Shown piece by piece: positions 1-8,202 of a stretch of DNA of 60,651 nucleotides (position 1 is its first letter; every line of letters starts with the position of its first letter). The notes below the pieces were generated by a model. The model was not told where the DNA came from, did not search any database, and was given only the letters and a program-made list of their open reading frames with translations. The stretch comes from Aphanothece sp. CMT-3BRIN-NPC111. Lineage in GTDB: Bacteria; Cyanobacteriota; Cyanobacteriia; Cyanobacteriales; JAHHGU01. The DNA lies in the NCBI GenBank assembly GCA_019359765.1, contig JAHHGU010000027.1, positions 1 to 60,651 on the forward strand. The letters are read 5' to 3'. Position numbers and translations under genes: made by a program.

Positions 1-54
1 TTCAATCGCTTGCATCACCTTTTGCCGGAAGTCATCACTGTAGGGTTTAGCCAT
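1..54 (-). CDS. IS630-family transposase, N-terminal fragment cut by window edge
   Basis: Reading leftward from an ATG at 54-52, the 18 codons present give MAKPYSDDFRQKVMQAIE. This is the usual opening of the helix-turn-helix DNA-binding domain of IS630-type transposases (M-x-K-P-Y-S-x-D-x-R-x-K-V). The rest of the gene lies outside the window, so whether the element is intact cannot be judged. It is the only transposase signal seen in the window. Identification rests on a short stretch but the motif is characteristic. Confidence 0.7.
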   Translation of the reverse strand, partial: MAKPYSDDFRQKVMQAIE

Positions 55-174
55 CGTGCGGGGAGCGGAAACGTTAACGTTAAGGATACTTATAGTCTAT
101 GTCCTAACTAAACTGGCTACAGCTATAGTTAGTGGAAAAACATTACCATACTAACCACTAGCAGCCCCCATAGT

Positions 175-206
175 TAAGTCTAAGTATGTGGGCATACTTA
201 GACTTA
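175..206. repeat. Perfect 14-bp inverted repeat with 4-base loop
   Basis: TAAGTCTAAGTATG (175-188) and its exact complement (193-206) enclose TGGG. It lies between the transposase start and the 3' end of the AI-2E gene. It could be a transcription terminator without a U tract, part of the insertion-sequence end, or a small palindromic repeat. The sequence alone does not decide. Confidence 0.6.
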
Positions 207-269
207 TTGCCAAAATATTTATCTTGTTTTTTTAGAACACAGATAAACACAAGAGCTATTCATTCTTAG

Positions 270-304
270 CTCAAAACTCAAAACTCAAAACTCAAAACTC
301 AAAA
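270..304. repeat. (CTCAAAA)x5 heptanucleotide tandem repeat
   Basis: Five perfect copies of CTCAAAA end one base before the stop codon of the minus-strand AI-2E gene. The same heptamer occurs at 17777-17810, at 53614-53641 and as one unit at 31817-31823. Such short tandemly repeated repetitive sequences are well known in filamentous cyanobacteria. Confidence 0.9.
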
Positions 305-305
305 T

Positions 306-1463
306 TTATGTCGTCTTATCATCAACGCTCGGCTTTTCATCAGCCGCTTTGACCTCTGTCCGCTGAGTCTGAGTTAATTCTGAAGATTCAGCAACTTCAC
401 GATAGTCAGAAACAACAACTAACTCTCTATCGCTGGTATGCTTGCTATTCCACTGATCCAAAACATCTTTGACCAATACTTCTTTTATCCACACCTGAGA
501 CACAACGGTTAGGGGTAAAGACATTACCAATCCTAAAGAGCCAAAAGCTGTGGTGAAAAAAACCTGCGCTAATAAAGTTATCGCTGGCAGCAGTGATACT
601 TGTTGCGCCATGACCAAAGGTGTTAGAAAATTACTTTCAAACTGCTGAATGACGATGTAGATAATCAATACAGCACCAGCTTTCCAGGGAGCATCTAAAA
701 GAGCGACTGATATTGGCAGCACCACACTTAAAGTAGGACCAATATTGGGAATAAAGTTCAGCAATCCTGCTATAACACCGTTAGCAAACGCCAGCCGTAC
801 TCCTAAAATCGACAAACCAATCCAACTCAATATAGCAATTACGCTCATGCTGATCAGAGCGCCGATAATCCATTTTCCTAGTGCTTGCTCGCACTGAGTT
901 AAAATTCCATCTGCCCGTCGTCTATAGAATGATGGAAATAGCTTGATAAATACTCGTCGGTAGGGTTGGGGATTTGCTAGGAACATTAGCGTCAACACCA
1001 GTACGAGCAAAATATTGATCAGCACTCCCAGCGAACTAGAGAAAAAGGCAACCGATCTGCTCAGTAGCCCACTGATTAAGGGCTGTACTTGTTGAGTCAG
1101 GCTCTCAACATCAGGTATAGAAGCAGTGAACTGGCTAGGAAGGCGGGTTCTAAGCTCTTCAAGCCAAATATTGAGACGGCTAAATCCTTGAGGCAACAGA
1201 GTTGTCAGTTCTTGAAACTCAGTCGCAAAAGCTGGCACAACCAGCACGAAAAACCCCACAAGCAGGGCTAGCAACATACTAACCGAAAGTAGGACAGCTG
1301 CTGGCCGCTTCAGACCCCACTGTTGCAACCACCTAGCCAGGCGATTCAAAACAGTCGCTAACACGACAGCGACAAAAACTAGCAGCAACACCTGCCTAAT
1401 TTGCCACAGTATGTATAGGGAAAGGACTAAGGCAATTAAGCCGATCCACTGACCTAGATTCAC
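306..1463 (-). CDS. AI-2E / PerM family membrane transporter
   Basis: The 385-residue product is a polytopic inner-membrane protein of the AI-2E exporter-like (PerM, UPF0118) family. Hydrophobic segments lie near residues 8-40, 57-80, 140-163, 205-230, 235-260 and 290-325, the usual PerM pattern with a soluble loop of about 60 residues (roughly 80-140) after the first group. The core carries the family's glycine/proline-rich stretch 'LNFIPNIGPTLS'. The last 55 residues are charged and poorly conserved in type. Family members have been linked to autoinducer-2 export or sodium-proton antiport; the substrate here is unknown. The ATG at 1463 gives a full-length family member. A heptamer repeat abuts its stop codon. 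Confidence 0.88.
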   Translation of the reverse strand: MNLGQWIGLIALVLSLYILWQIRQVLLLVFVAVVLATVLNRLARWLQQWGLKRPAAVLLSVSMLLALLVGFFVLVVPAFATEFQELTTLLPQGFSRLNIWLEELRTRLPSQFTASIPDVESLTQQVQPLISGLLSRSVAFFSSSLGVLINILLVLVLTLMFLANPQPYRRVFIKLFPSFYRRRADGILTQCEQALGKWIIGALISMSVIAILSWIGLSILGVRLAFANGVIAGLLNFIPNIGPTLSVVLPISVALLDAPWKAGAVLIIYIVIQQFESNFLTPLVMAQQVSLLPAITLLAQVFFTTAFGSLGLVMSLPLTVVSQVWIKEVLVKDVLDQWNSKHTSDRELVVVSDYREVAESSELTQTQRTEVKAADEKPSVDDKTT

Positions 1464-1603
1464 GATGAGAACTCCCGGCTGTTCTGGCTGTATGGGATTG
1501 CAGTATTGATCGCTGGCTGCAATTCCTGTTCATTGCAGCTAGATTAACCGATCTTGGCTTTTTCGCCTAGATTTTCGGTGGTATAGATGCGGCAGTAGCA
1601 GAT

Positions 1604-1798
1604 TTATTTTACCTCTCCCTGAAGATATGCCCGCCACAAGAGCGCGATCGCTACGACGAAAGTAGGCATAAACACGGCAATCAGCACGTTTGCCGGTGTC
1701 GCAGGAATGGATAACGTGGGGCCACCGTACTTAATTAAAGCAGAAAGCCCAGCTGAGACAATTAGTACTTTGAAAATAAATCCAGTCTGAAAGCTCAT
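1604..1798 (-). CDS. Small conserved-type membrane protein, unknown function
   Basis: A 64-residue protein with two predicted membrane helices (about residues 6-22 and 36-58), a short loop containing 'KYGGPTLSIPATPANV' and a charged C-terminus (QGEVK). It lies upstream of the AI-2E gene on the same strand, 140 bp away, and is divergent from ftsH. The start ATG at 1798 fits the hydrophobic N-terminus. I do not recognise a named family. The composition and helix spacing make it more likely to be real than a chance ORF. Confidence 0.6.
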   Translation of the reverse strand: MSFQTGFIFKVLIVSAGLSALIKYGGPTLSIPATPANVLIAVFMPTFVVAIALLWRAYLQGEVK

Positions 1799-1948
1799 AT
1801 CACAGATTCACCGCGAAGTTGCATCACGCAGCTGTAGGGCAATGCGAATAAAAGTAGGGGGATATACCGAACCAACACCAATGCATACAATTCCATACAA
1901 TAACCTTAGTGTTACAAATCTTAAATCTGTAATAAGGAAATATCCACA

Positions 1949-3889
1949 ATGCCTGTTGACAAAAATAACAAGAGCCCTATTAAAACGCCCAAGGCCAGGC
2001 AGTTTGGCGGCAGTTTACTGATTCTGTTTACAGTACTTCTACTGCTAAATTTTATCCTCCCCAGTTTTGGTCCCCGTAATCCGCAGGTTCCCTATAGTGA
2101 CTTTATCAATCAGGTAGAAACAGGTAAAGTAACAAAAGCCATTGTTGGCTCTGAGCAGATTGAGTATGCAGTTAAACCGGATGTAGCTGGGGATCAAACC
2201 GTCCCAGAACGGGTATTTGTCACCACGCCTGTAGCACTCGATCTGGATTTGCCCAAGATTCTGCGCGAGCATAACGTAGAATTTGCTGCACCTGCGCCTA
2301 ATAATAATGGCTGGATCGGAACGCTACTAAGCTGGGTTGTACCACCCCTGATTTTCTTTGGCATTTGGGGCTGGCTAATGAACAGAGGTGGCGGCGCTGG
2401 GGGTGCGGCGCTGACAGTGGGTAAAAGTAAGGCTCGGATTTACTCAGAAGGCACCACAGGCGTTAAGTTTAGTGATGTTGCTGGTGTCGATGAAGGCAAG
2501 ATGGAACTGCTAGAAATTGTAGATTTCCTGAAAAATGCCAGTAAGTATACTCGACTAGGAGCGAAAATTCCCAAAGGCGTGCTGCTAATAGGACCGCCGG
2601 GAACTGGGAAAACTCTGCTGGCAAAGGCGATCGCAGGTGAAGCAGGTGTTCCCTTCTTCAGCATCTCTGGTTCCGAGTTTATTGAATTATTCGTCGGCGT
2701 GGGTGCTGCACGAGTCCGGGATTTATTTGAACAAGCTAAGAAACAGGCTCCCTGTATAGTCTTCATTGACGAGTTAGACGCTCTTGGTAAATCTAGAGGC
2801 GGTGCTGGTGGCTTTGTAGGTGGCAACGATGAGCGGGAACAAACCCTCAATCAGTTGCTTACAGAGATGGATGGCTTTGATGGCAACACGGGCGTTATTA
2901 TCGTCGCCGCCACTAACCGTCCAGAAGTCCTAGACCCCGCTTTGCGTCGTCCAGGTCGCTTCGATCGGCAAGTCCTTATAGACCGTCCGGATAAGATTGG
3001 TCGAGAAGCGATTCTGAATGTTCATGCCAGGAATGTGAAGCTGGGTAATGATGTCGAGTTGGCTGTCATTGCTGGCCGCACTCCAGGGTTTGCTGGTGCC
3101 GATTTAGCCAACCTCGTGAATGAGGCGGCGCTGCTTGCGGCACGTCAGAACCGCGACTCGGTATTGATGGCAGACTTTAATGAAGCAATTGAGCGGCTGA
3201 TTGCTGGTTTAGAGAAGCGATCGCGCGTCTTGAATGAAGTTGAGAAAAAGACTGTTGCTTATCACGAAGTCGGTCATGCCATTATCGCTGCTTTAATGCC
3301 AGGAGCGGGTAAGGTACAGAAAATTTCCATCGTGCCTCGTGGTGTGGGTGCTTTAGGCTACACACTCCAGATGCCGGAGGAAGACCGCTTTTTGATGGTA
3401 GAAGACGAAATTCGGGGTCGGATTGCCACTCTTTTAGGTGGGCGCTCTGCTGAAGAGATAATCTTCGGTAAGGCATCCACTGGCGCAAGTGACGACATCC
3501 AGAAAGCCACAGACTTGGCTGAACGTGCTGTTACTCTCTACGGCATGAGCGATAAACTCGGTCCAGTTGCATTTGAGAAGAGTCAGCAACAGTTCCTGGA
3601 GGGTTATAGCAACCCACGTCGCCCCATTAGCCCCAAAGTAGCCGAAGAGATTGACGAGGAGGTTAAGGAAACTATCGATAGGGCGCATCACATTGCTTTG
3701 GCAATCTTAGAACAGAACCAAGACTTGCTGCAAGAGACAGCACAAACATTGTTGCAACAAGAAGTTCTGGAAGGCTCGCAACTGCACGAACAGCTTAACA
3801 AGGCTACAGCACCAGCGGAGTTAGATCAGTGGCTGCTGACGGGTAAAATTCCCGAAAATATACAGCTAAGACAAATGGCTCTGGTGTAA
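1949..3889 (+). CDS. ftsH: ATP-dependent zinc metalloprotease FtsH
   Basis: The 646-residue product is a membrane-anchored AAA+ protease that degrades damaged or unassembled membrane proteins, including photosystem II subunits in cyanobacteria. An N-terminal helix (about 22-40) and a second helix (about 120-142) flank the periplasmic/lumenal domain. The Walker A motif GPPGTGKT is at 215-222, Walker B 'IVFIDELDA' near 270, the second region of homology '[20 protein letters not shown]' near 322-341, and the zinc site HEVGH at 439-443. The N-terminal '[18 protein letters not shown]' and '[19 protein letters not shown]' stretches look closer to the FtsH1/FtsH4 type of Synechocystis than to FtsH2/FtsH3; that is from memory. 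An AAGGA ribosome site precedes the ATG. Cyanobacteria usually carry four ftsH genes. Confidence 0.97.
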   Translation: MPVDKNNKSPIKTPKARQFGGSLLILFTVLLLLNFILPSFGPRNPQVPYSDFINQVETGKVTKAIVGSEQIEYAVKPDVAGDQTVPERVFVTTPVALDLDLPKILREHNVEFAAPAPNNNGWIGTLLSWVVPPLIFFGIWGWLMNRGGGAGGAALTVGKSKARIYSEGTTGVKFSDVAGVDEGKMELLEIVDFLKNASKYTRLGAKIPKGVLLIGPPGTGKTLLAKAIAGEAGVPFFSISGSEFIELFVGVGAARVRDLFEQAKKQAPCIVFIDELDALGKSRGGAGGFVGGNDEREQTLNQLLTEMDGFDGNTGVIIVAATNRPEVLDPALRRPGRFDRQVLIDRPDKIGREAILNVHARNVKLGNDVELAVIAGRTPGFAGADLANLVNEAALLAARQNRDSVLMADFNEAIERLIAGLEKRSRVLNEVEKKTVAYHEVGHAIIAALMPGAGKVQKISIVPRGVGALGYTLQMPEEDRFLMVEDEIRGRIATLLGGRSAEEIIFGKASTGASDDIQKATDLAERAVTLYGMSDKLGPVAFEKSQQQFLEGYSNPRRPISPKVAEEIDEEVKETIDRAHHIALAILEQNQDLLQETAQTLLQQEVLEGSQLHEQLNKATAPAELDQWLLTGKIPENIQLRQMALV

Positions 3890-3912
3890 TCACTGATTCA
3901 GTTTAGGTAGAT

Positions 3913-3950
3913 GCGATCGCTTTTCTTTAGGGAAGGGCGATCGCTTTTTA
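3913..3950 (+). terminator. Probable intrinsic terminator after ftsH, built from two HIP1 octamers
   Basis: Two GCGATCGC octamers (3913-3920 and 3937-3944) are self-complementary and can pair with each other across a 16-base loop; the second is followed by TTTTTA. The position, 24 bases after the ftsH stop, fits a terminator. HIP1 copies are frequent in this genome, so the pairing could be incidental. Confidence 0.5.
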
Positions 3951-4088
3951 TTAGGTAACTAATTTGTAGTTCACAATTCCTTCTCATAGGGTATAAGGCT
4001 TTGACCAGCTCAAAGCTTCTTGCCTTTCCCAATAATTTACCTTAATATAAAAGAACGGTATTCCTACTGGTTTACAGTAGTTTGTGAA

Positions 4089-4268
4089 ATGACCAGCTTC
4101 TTAGTTGTGGTTGATTCAGTCAGAAAGCTTCCGGTTGACAACTTCCTGCGCCGCTCTCTCCGGGAAGTGAAACAGCATTCCTTCAAAGCAATTGCTTTTG
4201 GGCAGAGTTTTTTAGCTGTGGGGAAATTGCTTGAGCTATTAGATGAAGACGAATCAGATAGATGGTAA
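4089..4268 (+). CDS. Short hypothetical ORF, doubtful
   Basis: From the ATG at 4089 the ORF encodes 59 residues (MTSFLVVVDSVRKLPVDNFL and on, ending LLDEDESDRW). The frame is open further upstream to 4020, but that extension (MPFPIIYLNIKERYSYW...) looks non-coding. The acidic C-terminus and balanced composition are compatible with a real small protein. No family is recognised, no clear ribosome site is seen, and an overlapping ORF exists on the other strand. Treat as a weak candidate. Confidence 0.25.
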   Translation: MTSFLVVVDSVRKLPVDNFLRRSLREVKQHSFKAIAFGQSFLAVGKLLELLDEDESDRW

Positions 4269-4294
4269 GAGCAGCTTTCTCCCAACTGACACAA

Positions 4295-5030
4295 TTGATA
4301 CCATTGTGCGCTCTGGGATTGTAATTGATTGCTACTAAATTATTGGGCTATTAGCATTTCCCTCTCAACAATCCCAATACTGGGGTGAGATACATACTAT
4401 ACCCGCCCTGCCGGCTCGTGGCTGGGGTGTAGGATCGCATTCTCCTTGAGCAGCTATAACTTTTACAGCACAAGGAATTAGCCGCTTTGTAAAGAATTGT
4501 TAAGTAAAATTTATTAAAAATTGTTGCAGTTTATTGATTTAGTTGTTAGGGTGTGCTTAAAGCGTTGCTTTTGGTAGATGCTCGTATTTAGGAGACTTAC
4601 CACCCATGCTCTACATCAACCTTGGCTGTTCACCGATTCACTAATTCGGTAAATTGCCTGCAAGATATTTCTCTGACGACTCTACACCAACCTTCCTGAT
4701 TGACGGCTGAGAAATATTATTGTTTCTCGTTTGAGCTGAGGACTACTTCATCGGTGTTACTCATGTGCTTTCAAGAGTAGCCGTTGACAGTCCAACTCAC
4801 CCACAAGCTGAAGCGTTACTGAAAGACATTTCTCGGCTTTGTCTATAAGCATGAGGTCCCTGCAATATTTCATCAGAAATGTCTTGCCCTTAAAGGTTTA
4901 AGTCCAACTCATACCCCACTCACGAGTCACTGTTTGTTTGACTGCGTGTGAGTACGATATTGCGGCGAAATCTTTCAGCTCGCCACTGACTAACAGCGCG
5001 ATAGAAACTCGCTACTGGAGGTTAAAGTTT
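4295..5030. other. Gene-poor stretch with several inverted repeats
   Basis: No convincing coding frame is present over about 735 bases. The segment holds an AT-rich part (4490-4550), a pair of 8-9 base inverted repeats around 4665-4715 (TATTTCTC/GAGAAATA), and an 11-base inverted repeat AAGACATTTCT (4823-4833) with AGAAATGTCTT (4875-4885). It leads into the dehydrogenase gene at 5031. It may be a structured leader or decayed sequence; nothing was recognised by family. Confidence 0.5.
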
Positions 5031-5855
5031 ATGAACATTCAAGGAAAAACGGCTCTAATTACCGGAGCTTCCCGTGGAATTGGACGGGCGATCGCTATCG
5101 AATTAGCAAAACAAGGAGCAAAACGCCTATTGCTGGTGGCGCGCGATCGCCAGCGTTTAGCTGAAGTTGCCGCTGAAATTGAGGCGCTGGGCGTAGAAGC
5201 GGTAATATTGGCTTTGGATCTAACTCAGTTGGTAGAGGTGAATATTGCGATCGCCCAAGCTTGGCGAGATCAAGGACCAATTCATCTACTAGTAAACTGT
5301 GCTGGAGTTACGCACCAAGCGCCCTTCTTAAAGTCTCAACTGCCGGATGTGCAGAAAGAGATCGCGATTAATTTACTGGGAATGTACGCCATGACTCGTT
5401 TAGTTGCCCGACGCATGGCAGCAGAACACTCAGGGACAATTGTTAACGTTTCTAGCTTGATGGGCAAGATTGCAGCACCCACGATGGCAACCTATTCCGC
5501 GACAAAGTTTGCGATTTTGGGGTTTAGCCAAGCTTTGCGCGGGGAACTAGCTGCACACAACATTAAGGTGATAGCTTTGCTGCCATCTTTGACAGATACT
5601 GACATGGTGCGAGAGTTAGATTGGTTTCGATGGGTGGTGCCGATGACTCCCCAGAAAGTAGCTGAGGCACTCGTTGCCGGAGTAAATAGGGGATCGTCGG
5701 AAATATTGGTGGGATGGCAAAGTCATTTAGCAGTGTGGTGCAACCGCATTGCACCCTGGTTGCTGGAGAAGGTTTTACTGATGGCTGCTCCGCTGTCAAA
5801 ATATAAACAAAAGCGCAACCACAGACTCAGACGGGCTGAATTAATTTCACGTTAA
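5031..5855 (+). CDS. Short-chain dehydrogenase/reductase (SDR)
   Basis: From ATG 5031 the product has 274 residues. I chose this start because GGAGG at 5017-5021 stands nine bases before it and the Rossmann fold begins at once; the frame runs open to 4938 but adds an unrelated-looking N-terminus. The nucleotide motif T-G-A-S-R-G-I-G is at 11-18, the N-C-A-G motif at 89-92, and the catalytic Ser142, Tyr155 and Lys159 are in place (YSATK). It is a classical SDR acting on an unknown alcohol or ketone, NADPH being likely from Arg15 in the loop. The C-terminal 45 residues are hydrophobic then basic, suggesting membrane association. It stands alone, with a hairpin after its stop. Confidence 0.9.
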   Translation: MNIQGKTALITGASRGIGRAIAIELAKQGAKRLLLVARDRQRLAEVAAEIEALGVEAVILALDLTQLVEVNIAIAQAWRDQGPIHLLVNCAGVTHQAPFLKSQLPDVQKEIAINLLGMYAMTRLVARRMAAEHSGTIVNVSSLMGKIAAPTMATYSATKFAILGFSQALRGELAAHNIKVIALLPSLTDTDMVRELDWFRWVVPMTPQKVAEALVAGVNRGSSEILVGWQSHLAVWCNRIAPWLLEKVLLMAAPLSKYKQKRNHRLRRAELISR

Positions 5856-5896
5856 GGCCTGTTGCTAACTAAGAATGTAATTCCCATCCGTTCAGT

Positions 5897-5926
5897 TTAG
5901 AGAGCCAGTTTATTCTGGCTCTCTAA
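5897..5926 (+). terminator. 12-bp hairpin after SDR gene, possible terminator
   Basis: TTAGAGAGCCAG pairs perfectly with CTGGCTCTCTAA across a six-base loop (TTTATT), 42 bases past the SDR stop. No U tract follows, so it may be a processing or 3'-end stabilising hairpin rather than a classical terminator. Confidence 0.5.
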
Positions 5927-6058
5927 GAGATCTATTCAATCCGCCTTATTAAGGGAATCATGATCAATAGGACTTATACACCAAAAGCCTAAAACCTTGA
6001 TCCCCCCTAGCCCCCTTTTTTAGGTCCTCACCTTTACTTCAAGTGCTATATCAGTTTT

Positions 6059-6526
6059 ATGGAGCAGATTTCAACAATGAGTCACAATAGCCAGATATTG
6101 GACGACATTGCTCTTCGCGTTAAGGAAATCGTTAATGCTGAAACAGCAGTTGTGGCGCTAGCGGAGTCCGAGGGAGAAATAGTCCACTATGCGGCGGCAG
6201 CAGGCAAGCACGCTGAGTGGGTGTTGAACAAAAAGGGTGCAGCTGCTACTTCTGGGTTGTGTGGCACAGCATTTCAGAGCAACCAACCAGTGTTAGTCTG
6301 TCGTACTGAGGGCGATCACCGAGTCCGGCAGGATCACGCTAAAGCGTTGGGGATTGATACTGCCTTAGCCGTACCCCTTTATCACGAAGGCAAGCTCTTG
6401 GGAGCGCTAATGGCTTGGAATCGTAACGACGGCAGCTTATTTGACGAGGAAGCGGAGCGTGTTTTGGCTGCTTACGCCTTTGAAGCTACGCCGCTGGTTT
6501 ATCAATACCAAGTAGAGATCCAGTAG
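6059..6526 (+). CDS. Single GAF-domain protein
   Basis: The 155-residue product is nearly all one GAF domain: helix 'ILDDIALRVKEIVNAETAVVALAE', core 'TSGLCGTAFQSNQPVLVCRT', then 'GIDTALAVPLYHEGKLLGALMAWNR'. The 'LCGTAFQSNQPVLV' and 'VPLYHEGKLLGAL' motifs are diagnostic of the fold. There is no catalytic or DNA-binding domain, so it would act as a small-molecule or redox sensor binding another protein. No bilin-attachment cysteine in a typical context is seen; Cys73 and Cys86 are candidates for redox sensing. An alternative start is Met7 (6077). A KirBac channel gene follows 131 bp downstream on the same strand, but a repeat-rich spacer argues against a tight operon. Confidence 0.85.
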   Translation: MEQISTMSHNSQILDDIALRVKEIVNAETAVVALAESEGEIVHYAAAAGKHAEWVLNKKGAAATSGLCGTAFQSNQPVLVCRTEGDHRVRQDHAKALGIDTALAVPLYHEGKLLGALMAWNRNDGSLFDEEAERVLAAYAFEATPLVYQYQVEIQ

Positions 6527-6657
6527 AGGCGGTTTTGGTGCGGGGATGTTGAGGTGCGATACGTTGCGAGAGCAACACGCTACGCGATACGTGCTCCGCA
6601 CACGCCAAGGGCGATCGCCATAGTGCATCAGCCCAAGCCACATCTGACTCTGTATAG

Positions 6658-7638
6658 ATGAGCACAGGTACCTTCACGCAAACCTGTTATATTGATCGCA
6701 CGCACTTCTTCCTATTCCTCTCAGTGAGATTTCGACAGAAGGCACCCTCAAAGAGAAAACCGCATCGTCCACTCTCGTCGGTTCGCATTTTGATCCGAGA
6801 TGGACGATTCCACATTATGGGTATAGGTGCCTGGTATTCCTACTGGCGCGATCCTTACCATTTGCTGCTGACGATTCCTTGGCCTGGATTCTTGGCATTG
6901 ACGGGTTTCGCGTATGTGGCTATCAACACCCTGTTTGCCTTGGCATACCTAGCGGGAGGGGATTGTATCGCCAACGCTCACCACGGCTCCTTTGCTGACG
7001 CCTTCTTCTTCAGCGTTCAAACCTTAGCGTCTATTGGCTATGGGGCGATGTATCCGCGCACAACCTACGCCAATGTAGTTGTTACTCTAGAAGCGCTGAT
7101 AGGGCTGCTAGCAATTTCCATGAACGCTGGGCTAGCGTTCGCGCGGTTCACCCGACCTACAGCGCGCGTGATCTTCAGCCGTGTAGCGGTGATTGCTCCC
7201 TATGATGGCGTACCCACCTTGATGTTTCGCACAGCCAACCAGCGCCGCAATCAGATCCTGGAAGCACAGATGCGAGTGTATCTGATGCGTGATGAAGTCA
7301 GCGCCGAAGGGCAAAGGATGCGTCGGTTCTACGATCTCAACCTGCTGCGTAGCCAGACACCAAGCTTCACGTTGACCTGGACGGTCATGCATCCCATTGA
7401 TGAGAGAAGTCCTCTTTATGGGGAGACAGCAGATTCTTTGAGCCGAATGCAAGCCACGCTCGTGATATCACTGAGCGGAATTGATGAGACTGTTGTACAG
7501 ACGATCCACGCCCGTCACTCGTATTCTCCTCTGGATATCGTCTGGAACAGACGCTTTGTGGATATCTTTTCCAACACAGCAGATGGGCATCGTTACATCG
7601 ACTACACCCACTTCCATAATGTTAAACCTCTAGAGTAG
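6658..7638 (+). CDS. Inward-rectifier-type potassium channel (KirBac family)
   Basis: The 326-residue product is a two-helix K+ channel with the cytoplasmic beta-sandwich of Kir channels. An amphipathic slide helix ('WYSYWRDPYHLLLTI') precedes TM1 (about 78-105). The pore loop carries the selectivity filter S125-I-G-Y-G129, and TM2 follows (about 140-160, 'LEALIGLLAISMNAGLAFARF'). The C-terminal domain holds 'RVAVIAPYDGVPTLMFRTANQRRNQ' and 'TLTWTVMHPIDERSPLYG', both typical of KirBac. It should pass K+ across the plasma membrane, gated by ligands at the cytoplasmic domain. The first 45 residues are atypical, so the true start may lie downstream, for example Met54 just before 'GIGAWYSYW'; the length with the upstream start still fits the family. 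Confidence 0.9.
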   Translation: MSTGTFTQTCYIDRTHFFLFLSVRFRQKAPSKRKPHRPLSSVRILIRDGRFHIMGIGAWYSYWRDPYHLLLTIPWPGFLALTGFAYVAINTLFALAYLAGGDCIANAHHGSFADAFFFSVQTLASIGYGAMYPRTTYANVVVTLEALIGLLAISMNAGLAFARFTRPTARVIFSRVAVIAPYDGVPTLMFRTANQRRNQILEAQMRVYLMRDEVSAEGQRMRRFYDLNLLRSQTPSFTLTWTVMHPIDERSPLYGETADSLSRMQATLVISLSGIDETVVQTIHARHSYSPLDIVWNRRFVDIFSNTADGHRYIDYTHFHNVKPLE

Positions 7639-7669
7639 AGGAGGTTATCCAGTGCTGTTAAGAACCCTT

Positions 7670-7697
7670 GTAGAGACGCGCCATGGCGCGTCTCTAC
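7670..7697. repeat. 28-bp perfect palindrome of a dispersed repeat family
   Basis: GTAGAGACGCGCCA is followed directly by its exact complement. The outer arms (GTAGAGACG) match the palindromes at 8170-8198, 33761-33789 and 53505-53530, while the centre differs. It stands 31 bases after the KirBac stop codon. Confidence 0.9.
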
Positions 7698-7882
7698 GGG
7701 CTGGGCGATGTTTGTAATGGTTTAACGACGACCCGACCATTTTCAACAACAGTGCAGCTTTTTTGCGTAGTTTTGCCTTGGTTGACCGAGGCATCATCAG
7801 CACACTGTTTGTGGTGGTAAGTATGTTGCTGCTGTTGTTGGTTGAGAACAACGAAACAACAGGCAGAGGCGGGGAACGACAT
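7694..7882 (-). CDS. Hypothetical 62-residue ORF, uncertain
   Basis: The frame encodes a Gln/His/Cys-rich small protein with 'QKSCTVVENGRVVVKPLQT' near its end, which reads like genuine protein. The N-terminus (MSFPASACCFVVLNQ) could be a weak membrane segment. The last codons overlap the palindrome at 7670-7697. No family is recognised and no ribosome site is apparent. Confidence 0.3.
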   Translation of the reverse strand: MSFPASACCFVVLNQQQQQHTYHHKQCADDASVNQGKTTQKSCTVVENGRVVVKPLQTSPSP

Positions 7883-8169
7883 ATTAAATATTTTGCTCTC
7901 TACTAATTAGTATAGCACCGATTAGCTAACTAATCCTCTTGGGTATTTTTATAGCAATTAGCAGTTAGCTTTTAGCAAACATACAGTTATAGCAGCATTT
8001 ATGAGAGTTTGGGGGTAAGGTCGGTTGTATAGCACCCTTATAGCGGCTGCTATACAATAAATATTTTTAGCTTAAAAAAATATATCAAAATAAGAAATTG
8101 CTAGATCAGCAAAAGATTTAAAAAACCTGATACCAAATACGCTCTTATAACCTCTTTTGATTTCTACTC
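7883..8169. other. AT-rich intergenic stretch, nothing recognised
   Basis: The stretch between the weak ORF and the UbiD 3' end is AT-rich, with short repeats of TATAGCA (about 7910, 7950, 8025 and 8050). No coding frame or RNA gene is recognised. It lies between convergent genes. Confidence 0.4.
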
Positions 8170-8198
8170 GTAGAGACGTTCCGCCGGAACGTCTCTAC
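8170..8198. repeat. 29-bp palindrome of the dispersed repeat family
   Basis: Arms GTAGAGACGTTCCG and the exact complement flank one central C. It ends four bases before the stop codon of the minus-strand UbiD gene, so it would form a hairpin at that mRNA's 3' end. Confidence 0.92.
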
Positions 8199-8202
8199 AA
8201 AA

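Noticed and set aside
2440..2850. 136-codon ORF antisense to ftsH
   Set aside because: Lies wholly inside the conserved ATPase region and has Ser/Pro-rich antisense composition.
4064..4294. 76-codon Ser-rich minus-strand ORF
   Set aside because: Mirror frame of the plus-strand candidate at 4089-4268; low-complexity Ser runs typical of antisense translation.
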